From positions 46,990,458-47,054,457 of the forward strand of contig CM030365.1 in NCBI GenBank assembly GCA_017893485.1: a stretch of DNA of 64,000 bases, written 5' to 3'. Below the pieces are notes generated by a model, which had not been told where the DNA came from, searched no databases, and saw nothing but the letters and a program-made list of their open reading frames with translations. The position numbers and the translations under genes are program-made. Within the stretch, counting starts at the first letter, position 1. Every line of letters begins with the position of its first letter. The stretch comes from Hemerocallis citrina (Eukaryota > Streptophyta > Magnoliopsida > Asparagales > Asphodelaceae). Positions 1 through 9,838 of the stretch are shown in pieces.

Positions 1-858
1 AGATTTTGTGGCAAGGTGCTTGACGTGTCAGTAGATCAAGGCGGAGAGTCGGAAGCATGGAGGATTATTGCAGCCATTTCCCATTCCGAGGTGGAAGTGG
101 GAGAATATTAATATGGACTTTGACACTGGTTTACCGAGGAGTTAGAAGGGAAATGACTCGATCTGGGTCATTGTGGACATGTTGACCAAGTCGACACATT
201 TCTTGTCAATGAAGATTACATGGTCATTGGAGAAGTTAGCTGAGGTGTATATTGAGGAGGTCATGAAACTTCATGGAATTACTGTAACAATCGTCTCCGA
301 CAAAGATGCAAGGTTCACATCAAGGTTATGGAGGAGTTTGCAAACCACTTTGGGGACCAGGACTGACTTTACTATAACGTTTTATCCACAAACATATGGA
401 CAAACTGAAAGGGTGAATCAAGTACTAGATGATATGTTGCAAATGTCCGACGTCGAGATTTGGAGTATGAGGTTGGAGATGCAGTTTTTCTGAAGGTATC
501 GCCAACGAAGGGAGTGATCAGATTCGGAAGAGGAGGAAAATTGACACCAAGGTATATTGGACCTTACAAGATTGGATCTACCGGAGGAGTTGGCACAGGT
601 ACACAATGTATTCAATGTGTCGATGTTGAGGAAGTACGTACTAGATCAAAATCATCAGTTACCCGAGGTACCCGAAGGATTGTAATTGAATTCGAGCTAC
701 AAGGAGCAGCCCGTGAAGATCTTGGATCACCGAGAGAAGGTTTTGCGGAATAAGGTCATACCGATGGTCAAGGTGCTGTGGAGAAACCAGTTATTCGAGG
801 TGGCTACGTGGGAAGCTGAGGATTGGATGAAGACTGATTTTCCAAAAATGTTTGTGTA
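1..858 (+). pseudogene. A' element: 3' end of Ty3/gypsy pol (integrase and chromodomain), decayed
   Basis: This is the end of a chromovirus polyprotein. Reading from base 2, the translation shows the tail of the integrase zinc-binding region (CLTCQ), then the core with MDF near 113-121, VSDKDARF near 292-315 and TERVNQ near 403-420. The GPY/F-type module (VGDAVFLKVSPTKG) follows from about 471, and a chromodomain-like end (VKVLWRNQ, ATWEAED) lies at about 765-830. About 100 residues are missing near 445 compared with the related element A at 55975-56270. The deletion joins the core directly to the RRRDLEYEVGD segment and shifts the frame. There are also in-frame stops at about 32 and 145. The 5' part of the element lies outside the window. 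Confidence 0.9.
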
Positions 859-922
859 AATTCCGTGTTATTTTCTTTTTCTTTTCCCTTATTAGCAGTA
901 GTTCTGAGGACATTTCTATTCT

Positions 923-932
923 AAGGAGGGAG
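923..932 (+). promoter_or_regulatory. A' polypurine tract
   Basis: The purine run AAGGAGGGAG lies immediately upstream of the TGTAACGCCCC start of the 3' LTR. The same tract precedes the 3' LTR of element A (56704-56713). This is where plus-strand DNA synthesis is primed in this retrotransposon group. Confidence 0.8.
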
Positions 933-2751
933 TGATGTAACGCCCCATAATTTTAAATATAATATTTTGGATTAATAAATAATTTTAAAATGAATTTATT
1001 TAAATATTTTAAATATTTTTGAAATGGTCATTTTGCACGTTCAAAACAAATGCAAATATTTTTTATTTGCAAGTTTTAGAATTTTGAGTTGCTAAATAAA
1101 TTCTCTTATTTATAATTGGATACATTTGAATTTTTGGGATTTTTATGAATAAGTGAAACTACTTTTGTAAATATTTCGAAAGATGGGGGCTTTTTTGTAA
1201 AAAGTCATTTTGTTGAAAAATTTGAATCAAAAAAAAGGTTGCTGCATTATGGGGGCTAGTTTTGGCAGTGGAGAGATTTGAGGAATGAAATTTTATCCAT
1301 TTGATTTGATTTAATTGAATAAATAATTAATTATGCAAATTGGGACTTCTAGGGGTTTTATTTGTAAAATTTTCTCAGAGAAATCCTAGAAGGAACCCCG
1401 TCCAATTTAGAGAGCAACAACTTTCAGACTCTCTCTTTCTTTTGGCTTTGGTGATTTTTGGAGACATTGGAGTTGATCTTTTGCTTGGAGGAGAAGACTA
1501 CTAGTTTGTAACAATTTCTTCTTGAGGTGGGTAACACTCCAACTCTCTTGCTATGTTTTATCTCATAAAATTATAGTATCATTCTAGGGATGAACTCTTG
1601 TTAGTCATGGATTTTATGTAGCATGACTGTAGTACTTATAGAGATGTATGCAACATATGAGATTGTTGATCATGAGGCATAAAGATTGAATATTGATTGT
1701 GTATGTGTAACGACCCCAAAAAAATTCCCTTAAAAAAAAGAAAAAAAAAACCATTTCTTACCAGAATAATCTTAGTAGGTTTCAATTAAAATTTCGGCAG
1801 TCTTTCCTGAAACATTAGCCCCTTTTCAGAAATTACTTACGAAAATCTGCAAACAGTTAAAAATATCACATCACAGCCAATTAATATATATCCTCCCCAG
1901 GCCAAAACAAGCAACATCACACAAACATCATATATATAGGGCTCTGGGATATATATCATCAAATAACACAAGTTATACAATAAAAATAAAAATTTATCTT
2001 GAAAAAGTAATAGATTTGTAGAAAACCTTTCAGAAAACCACACACAGAGCCCAATATTCCACAACAAGGCCGGTACGGGTTTCCATATACTTCATTTCAT
2101 CACTAATTATCTTCATCACAGACTGATACATACAAAATCTTCCAAAATACAAAATGTCACACGAATTATATTTCTACCCCTAATTATACATAACTTTAGC
2201 TATTATAAATTAAACAATATCTACATATACAATCTTGTTAATTTCCTGAAAAAATAAAACTACAAAGAAAAACTAAGGAATCCAAATGTCTCACCTCGCT
2301 GCTACTCGATTCCTGCAAAAGGGAAGTCTAGGTACGTCCACCCTTAGGGAGGAACTCCTCTAACCCCCAAAAACAAAAGGGGTCAGCCAATACTAGTGTG
2401 AGTATAATTTACTATGTTAGTTGCTATAAAAAATTATATAAAAGAAATCTGAAGAAGTTTCTAGCATGGTTATAAATGGATATATCTTGAAGTTAAGCAT
2501 GAAAACATAATTGAAGAAAACTTGATAATACACAAGATGTAATTACTAGTTTGTAACCAATCTACCATATCAACACCACAACCGATCTACCGTGGAGTCG
2601 TGCCTAGGCAGGTAGTTCCCACCATTTCCATAGAAATAGCGGGCGGAAGTTCCTTGACACGATACCAAGGTAAAGATACTCGCATTACATCTCTACACTT
2701 ACTCTCACCATATGCTCACCATATACTAACCATTACTTCAGGGTAATATCT

Positions 2752-2890
2752 AACACCACACCCCAAATATAGTTTGGGTAATATAACACCGCCCCCAAGA
2801 TAAACTGGGTAATATACACCACACCCTAAAAAAACTGGATAATATAACACCGCACCCCAGATAAACTGGGTAATATATACCACACCCCAC
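2752..2890. repeat. About 30-bp minisatellite in F (left part)
   Basis: At least four imperfect direct copies of a roughly 30-bp unit alternate CACCGCACCCCAGATAAACT with GGGTAATATA. The same repeat family occurs at 18527-18796. Both tracts belong to F and are now separated by the C5 insertion. Confidence 0.85.
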
Positions 2891-4624
2891 ATATTTTTAT
2901 TTACTTTATCTCCACTAAGTATATATATAGATATGCATCACTAATTCCTCTTTTCCTGACTATATTATCATTCCATTTTGTTTTTATCAATCTGTAACCC
3001 CTGATTTTCATTTTCTGTATTTTTGGATGTATTTTTCTTTTATTCTTCTTGTATCTCCTTTTGGACTGTATATTGGATCTTCGTTTTCAATGTATTCATT
3101 TATTTGTTTTGTCGTCTTTTTATTTGAGTTCTTGATTTTATTGTCTCATATTGTGTCGTCTCTGATTGTTTGAGCTTTTATTTGAGCCTTATTTTTTTTT
3201 AATTGGTTCCTATCTCTATTCTTTGGGTCTTTAATACCCTAATCCTACCCAAATTTCCTATTGGATCCACTACCCATTAGCCAAAACCAAATATCCAATT
3301 ACCCAACCCGTGAGCCAAGTAAACCCTAATACCCCCTTCCACATATATATATATACCCATACTGTTTCCCATATCCACCAACCCTAGCCGCTACTTCCAA
3401 TCCTACCTCCCGATCCCTCCTGCTTTCCCACTTCTCGTCCCGCTCCCCATGTGCCCCTCCGACTGCACCCAAGCGCCAGCCCTCTTCTCGACACCTCGGC
3501 ATTAACCACCGCAGCACGACAGCGACCCCAACGCCAGGCCGTGATGATAGCAACACCATCAGCCAGTCACACCTCCCCCTCTCGGCCTGTCCCCTCGCCG
3601 CCGTTGCGCCGTAGTCGCCGACTGTTCCGTCGCCATCCCCTCGTGCACCCCGGCTCCCTCTCTCCTGTGTGCGTGTGTTCGATTCCGTGTGTTTGTGTGA
3701 CTCGTGATTCGTTCGTTCATTGAGTTCGTGCCCGGGATCCATTCCTGTTATTCTTTTTCTTGCTTCGTTCTCGTTGTCGTCTTTAAGGAAAGTAACTTGT
3801 ATTCTTTTTGTTGTGTAATACAAGTACTAAATACCGCCTGTAGTGTAGGTTTGTTCTAGAGACAATTCTTGTACAAAACCTGTCACACCCCGCTTTCCAA
3901 AAGAGAATACGGAATACGAATACGTGACTAAGCCCAGCGAATGATTTTCATCATCCATAAGCTGTTCAGAATCTTTATAACATTTCACAAGAATAATCAG
4001 AATCGAAAGCAAGAGAAGTCAACCAAGCATGCACATATGAACCAAAATACCAACAAGAATACTTGAAACCAAAATATATTAATCTCAAATAATCCACATT
4101 TGATGTAATCCCTGTTTCCCTAAATACGTATTTTGTGAATATTTTTCGTATTTTGATTAATTATAAATTCAGTATTTTTTTTAACTCGACTTTGGGCCTT
4201 CTATTAAAATCTTTCGAACCGGAAATTGTATTTCTTCGAATAATAGTGTATTCCAACCTTAATGTATATTTTATAAGTGATTGGCAAATTATATCTTATT
4301 TTATTACTATCTGAGTTTTCATAAACTTGTTTATCTCACATCTCATCTTGATATGTATATCAAAATTTATTATTGTTGTTATTAATAGTATTATCTTGAT
4401 TGATGATCTAGAAACCTATTCCTATTGATTTTTGTATTTGTAGCAATTTCAAATAATTTTCATATTGTAGTGCAATATATATATATAGCTTGATATATAT
4501 AATCCTACATTTACTGGTAATTTTATTTCTACATTGCATTTTAAACCCAATTACCCATTTAACCACATACTACCCTATAACATCCCCAAACCCATTCACA
4601 TTTACCCAAACCCAATAACCCATT

Positions 4625-4632
4625 CTTTATAA
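4625..4632 (+). promoter_or_regulatory. TATA box of B 5' LTR
   Basis: TTTATAAA is followed by an AAACCCTAACC-type leader and then the GC-rich region. The same arrangement recurs at about 10340 in the 3' LTR and in C-family LTRs (TATA stretches at 3341, 43692, and on the minus strand near 23345, 28500 and 34358). Confidence 0.55.
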
Positions 4633-5451
4633 ACCTAGTTAACATCTAAACCCTAACCTAATCACCTATTCTTCTATACAACCACAGCGCCGCAACCCTT
4701 CTTCTCCATCCGATTAATCCCCTGCCTTCCCATCTTCTTCCAAACTCGTCTCCCCCATCCTCCAGCTCTGCCTCCTCTTCGACCCATCGTCCGGATCTTC
4801 TCTTCGGCTGTTGTAACCCCACCACAACGCACCCGCCGTAGCCTCCTCTTATGTCGCGATGCAGCCGCGATGCTCCGATGCTGCAGCCCGCTCCGCCAGA
4901 GCTCGACTCCCCTCGGCGTCCGCGACCCATCCCTCCTGCAGCGCTCGCCAGCCCTGTGCACTCCCACTTGTGACCCCACCGCGACGCCGCGCACCTGCTG
5001 TGCGCGCAGCCCGCGCCTTCCCCCGCTCCCCTATTTTGAACCCAAACAGGGCATCGTTCATCGCCGCGCCACCAAGTTCCTTGTGCTGCCGTCGCCTCAC
5101 TATGTCGAGTCCTTCCCGACCAGTCGTCGCCGTCGACGTCGCCCTCGCCGCCTTGCGTCGCTGCCGGTGCCGCCGCTGCTCTCGCTCTCTCTCCCTCGCT
5201 CTCTGTCGATCAAGAAGGAAGAAGAAGCGGGAGTGAATCCCGACCGCTGGATTCGTCAGATCAGATCTGATCTGATCGGCTGGGTGGGTATTTGCTGTTT
5301 TGGCGCCAGAGCTGATCCAGGGGGATCCGATCTGGTGTACTGTCTTGTACGTGTACCGCACGTGTTTGCGTGTGTTCGTGTCCGTGGCCGTGCTTCGTCT
5401 CTCGAGATTCTCATCCCGTATTGGTTCGTGTTCGAATTCACCGTCGTTAAG

Positions 5452-6973
5452 GCAAGTATCCTTGTACAATTTTATTGTCCTAGTACAAGCACCCTTGAAA
5501 ATACTACAAATAGTTAGCTTGTGACTCTTCCTTGAATATCACTGTAGATCAATATTGAACCTCCAAATTGACAATTCTAAAAGTCACAAAATTTCCTTGT
5601 ATTAAATTATAACTATTTGGACTCTTTTACCCTCGAGCACATGAACACATAGACTTATGAATTTAGGAGCCCTAAATTCGTAGACACATGTCACACTTAA
5701 TATTTGACGAACTTGCAACCCTATAACTTGAAAAATATTTATTATTTGCTGTTTGGACCACCAATATCATGTATTTATATCACACAATAATTTAGACGCC
5801 TAATAACAAATTTTCCTGAAATCCAAACTAGTAAGTTATCCTCTCATGTTGCTGTCCTGAATCTTCTTTTGCTGTTTCGACCCATTTATCATTTGAATCT
5901 GGACCCGAGCCCTGAATGGAAATTGTAGATCTGGATGTGTAGATATCGATAGCTTCCGAAAGTTTTGAATTCGGAGTTACGGTCTAGGAGTTATGGCAGT
6001 TATACTGCAGCTGTGTCAGTAGACACAGTTTTGCAAAACTGCTGTATACATTTACTTTGCAAATTAATTGAGCTATGTAAACAGCGAGCGTTTGACACGA
6101 AATTTTATATGTAGTTGCTGGACACCATATAGGACATCTCCAATTTTTCCTAGAATTAAATCACAACATTTTACACATGTATGCTTGCTTGATAAGAATT
6201 AATAAAAGTAATAAGCCGGGGTTATGGGAAAGACTATAGAGTGGACAATATAGGTAAGTGTACTCGGAAGGGGGCCCGTGTTTCCCAAATACTTGGTTCA
6301 TGAACTTGTTGCATCTTGTTCAATTCATGGAGTCAGTTACTTGGCTCATGAACTTGTTTGATTCATGAACCCATTGTGCGGTTCTTGAACTTGCTAGTGG
6401 ATTCGCGAACTTGTTTCGTGAACTTGTTATTTAATTTCCGATTCATGAACCATGGCTTGCTTGATACTTGATACCTGAGTACGCCACCCTATAAAATCCA
6501 TTACTAGGTCTAAACGAAATTGCTTTGACTGTAGCAACCATGTAGTAAAAAGATGGATGCATGAAGTGCTACCTAGATAGTAATCACCACAAGACTTGAA
6601 CTTGACAACTTGAACTTGACAACTTGTTACTTGAGACTTGACAACTTGATACTTGAGACCTGACAACTTGACATTAGACATGAGACTAGATACTTGACAC
6701 TTGAACTAGATGCGTGTCACTTGAGGTTAGATACCCTATGTGTTCACTTGTCACTTGTTTTACCGCTAGTATTTGTTATCCATCCTGTTTACTTGAGTCA
6801 TCCTTCTTGTTAGCTAGTTCTTGGTTCTTCTACTACTTGTTATATCTCTGTTACATTCTTGATTCCAATTCCCCATTACTTGTACTCGTTTTTACTATTT
6901 GTGGCCCTAGCTTGCACTAAGGGCATTTCCTCTTGTTTTTCCCTATGTTTCCCTTTTATATTTTTTTAAGCAG
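5452..6973 (+). other. Candidate GC-AG intron in B 5' LTR
   Basis: The donor-like site is TTAAG|GCAAGTA. The acceptor side is a T-rich run ending AAGCAG before ACTTTGGGACAAG. Equivalent sites occur at the same relative places in the other B/C LTRs: GT donor in C1 3' LTR near 22455, GC donor in C3 near 33540 and in C4 at 44740. The downstream segment (about A.T.TGG.GAC.AGCTACCTG) is also conserved. No RNA evidence is available, so this is inference. Confidence 0.4.
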
Positions 6974-7335
6974 ACTTTGGGACAAGCTACCTGCTGGAAT
7001 TAGCAAGCAGACATTTCAGGTTTTGCTTGGAGCAAGGACTTGTTTAAATAATTGCTTTCCTTAAGGTATTACTTCTTCTGCTGTATAAGACTTGTTTCCG
7101 AGTTTACACTTGATCCAGACATGAGAACTATTTGAATATTATTATCTGTTTAAATTGTTTTCTGTTACTTAATAAATTATTCATGCATGCTTTGTTATAT
7201 ATCTCTCTCGTTATATTCTTGTTGTGATGCTGAGTCGATCCTATAGCTTATGAATGATGTTAAGATCATTCGCTGGGCTTCGTCATGCACTCGTATTTCC
7301 GAATTTTGGGAAGCGGGGCGTGACAAGGTTTTTAG

Positions 7336-7347
7336 TGGTATCAGAGC
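7336..7347 (+). promoter_or_regulatory. B primer-binding site (initiator Met tRNA)
   Basis: TGGTATCAGAGC lies 10 bases after the 5' LTR end. It is complementary to the 3' end of plant initiator methionine tRNA, the usual primer of Ty3 elements. Confidence 0.92.
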
Positions 7348-8084
7348 TCAGGTTTGGTTAATGTGTTAGTTTGACTAATACATTAGACAAGCTTGACTCA
7401 GTCAGGATTAACTCAACATTAAACATGCCATGCAACTATATGAATAATTTAATAGTCAACTCGATCTGGATACAAGTCTTATCCCATCCATTTTGATCCA
7501 TTCTTTGATTCATTAATTCCTTCTATCTCTTGCAGTCACCCTGATTTGTTGATTCCTTATTGGGTACAAATTTATTCTTTCCGTACCCATATTCTTTTGC
7601 TTCCGGTGCAAGTAATTTCTTATTTCTGCTTGCCTCATTGATCCCTTCTTATCTCAGCTCGTGTATCATTCATTGCTTTCCCTGCCTTGCATTCATTTTC
7701 ATTTGTTGATTCATATTGAGTGTCATGTTGGTTATTTCTTCCCTGATATATTCTCTTCAATTCCGATTTTGCCCTCGTAATTCTTCCTTCGTATTCAATT
7801 CCTTAATTTTCTTTTGTCCCTTCTAGTCATCATTCTCTTTAACTATTTATTGGGTATAGCTTCGTTTTTCTCCTACCTATTTTTCTCTGTATAATTATTT
7901 TTTTTCCGAATACTTTCTATGTTTCGATTATTAATTGTTATATTTATTTTCGATCTTCTATAAAAATGTTTCTCAACAAAGATTTTATTATTTCGAACAA
8001 TGGTGTATTTAAACTTCACTTGCATTTTGATCGACTATATATTTCTACTGGATTAGTTTGATAAGACAAATTCTTATTTTGTTG

Positions 8085-9230
8085 TATAATGATATTATTA
8101 CTACTATTATTATTGTTACTATTATTTTCATTATCATTACTGGTGTTATTATTGTTGTTACTACCATTGATATTCTTATTGTTGTTTTCATTATTTTATT
8201 ATTATTGTTAATATTAAATTACTTTCACAAAAATGTTGGGCACAAACTATATCTTGTCTTGCATTATTATTTTTACTAGTGTTGTTGATATTTTAATATT
8301 ATTGCTATTATTATTATTATTATCATTTTTTTTGCGATTACTGTTATTATTACTGTTATGATCATTGTTATTATCATTGTTATTCTTATTGTTATTAGTA
8401 TCGATATTTTATTATTATTATTGTTATTGGTACTATTATTTTTATCGTTACTATTATTATTATTATTAATTTGTTTTGAGCGTGAGCATGCTCAATTTTA
8501 TATACATTCCACCACTTCGGTGCAACCTAATGTCGAGATGGCAAATATGCAACTCGATGTCAATGGAGGCAAATTGCAACTGGATATCGGCGAGGCAAAA
8601 TGTGCAGCCGAATATCCGGACGGCAACCTGCAACCTGATGTCGTGAAGGCAAACATGCAACTTGATGTTAAGGAGGCAAGATTTTCTACCTATTGCTAAT
8701 TGATATTTCAAGATTCGTTACTTATATAATGAAACTGATGGTAAAGGAATATTTTCGTTATTATTGGTATTATTATTATCATTGTCGTTTCAATTGATGT
8801 TATTATTATTGTTTTCATCACCTTAACTACTGTTATTATTTTTATTATTATTACTGTTACTTTATTGATATTATTGTTATTATTGCTATTATCATATTAT
8901 TTATTTTCCTTATTGATATTATTTTTAATGCTATCATTATTATTATTGCATTATTTTCTTGAGTGTGTTGAATTCTATTATGTAATGTATGAGTTGTTGT
9001 TATTACTAGTATTGTTGATATTTTTATTATGTTATTATTACCTGTATGATTATAACGATTTTGATTTCTGTTATTATTATCGTTATTATTATTATTTTTG
9101 TTACTATTATTACTAATTTTATTATTATCATTGTTATATTTATTTTTATTATTGTTGTTATTATTCTGTTACTATTGATATTACTATTATTGATATTTGT
9201 TGTGTTATTATTTCTGTTAAAAGCCATTAG
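8085..9230. repeat. TTA/ATT-rich low-complexity tract in B interior
   Basis: Over a kilobase of imperfect TTA, TTG and ATC trinucleotide-like repeats, interrupted at about 8465-8750 by non-simple sequence. Translated frames here are Leu/Ile-rich and look membrane-like, but only because of the triplet composition. Confidence 0.9.
8517..8695 (+). repeat. 27-bp tandem repeat, 9-residue period
   Basis: Five to six imperfect copies of a unit of 26-28 bp (GGCAAACATGCAACTTGATG plus about seven bases). The lengths 28, 26, 28, 26 and 27 add up to five times 27, so one frame stays open and reads as nine-residue repeats (ANMQLDVNG, GKLQLDIGE, ANMQLDVKE). It sits as an island within TTA-rich DNA inside B. 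I recognise no protein family. Confidence 0.75.
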
Positions 9231-9257
9231 TTTCGATATGTATTCTATTTTTTAATT

Positions 9258-9563
9258 ATGAAGATTGAAGCTCAAGCCTTATATCCATTTTGCATTATCG
9301 CCTATCTCCATTTGGAGCCCATACTCTCTTTGATCTTGGCGTCCCATTCCTTTCTTTCTGCTCGGATCGTCACTTGGTGTCACGTGGTCTACAACGACAT
9401 GTCTGGAGCTTGGAACGTCACCATCAGAGTAGCGCAGCGGAAGCGTGGTGGGCCCATAATCCACAGGTCCCGGGATCCCCTTGTTGCGACTAGTCCTTTG
9501 TATTGTTGCTTCCCTCTCTGTTCCTTGTATTCATCCCCATCCGTTGATTCACTGAATGGTTGA
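9258..9563 (+). other. B interior segment shared with C1, of unknown role
   Basis: Non-simple sequence shared with C1. The stretch at about 9425-9475 (GCAGCGGAAGCGTGGTGGGC) aligns with the reverse complement of C1 at about 24350-24420. An open frame runs 9258-9563 in B, and a longer one (24197-24628, minus) covers the region in C1. The proteins differ and resemble nothing I know. It may be a remnant of gag or an untranslated packaging region. Confidence 0.5.
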
Positions 9564-9823
9564 TTCTTCCCGGTCCTTTCCCTCTCTGATTTCAGTCTGC
9601 CGACTTCTTATCTTGCTTTATTATCTCGTGTTGTTCTTCCCTTTGATACCGTCTATTCTCTTTCATGCATTCCATTTGACCTCATCGTTATCCGCTTTCT
9701 TATTCTTCCGGTGTTGCCACTGCTTATTCCTTCCCCTTTAATTCTCTGCCATGTTACCCCCCCAGTTGCTTAGCCCTATCCTATGTACCGCCTAAGCAAA
9801 TTTCGAGGATGAAATTTTTGTGT

Positions 9824-9836
9824 AAGGTGGGTAGGA
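9824..9836 (+). promoter_or_regulatory. B polypurine-like tract
   Basis: AAGGTGGGTAGGA lies just before the 3' LTR start at 9839. The reverse-complement equivalent in C1 is at about 23826-23841. Confidence 0.65.
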
Positions 9837-9838
9837 TT

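Larger units (their letters stand above)
4104..7325 (+). repeat. B 5' LTR
   Basis: TGTAATCCCTGTTTCCC...GGGGCGTGACA, 3222 bp. Layout: AT-rich U3, a TATA box at 4625-4632, a GC-rich leader at about 4670-5250, a donor-like AAG/GCAAGT at 5451, two degenerate minisatellite blocks (about 6290-6470 and 6595-6720) and an acceptor-like AAGCAG ending at 6973. Long overlapping open frames on both strands of 4658-5520 recur in the 3' LTR; they follow from the GC-rich composition and the LTR duplication, and no known domain is visible. Confidence 0.9.

Noticed and set aside
4658..5524. Long overlapping frames on both strands (up to 215 codons), repeated at 10380-11237
   Set aside because: They lie in a GC-rich LTR leader, occur on both strands at once, are Arg/Pro/Ser-rich without domains, and are duplicated simply because the LTR is. 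Not called as genes.
8058..9255. Leu/Ile-rich frames resembling small membrane proteins
   Set aside because: Products of TTA/ATT simple repeats; similar frames appear on the opposite strand.
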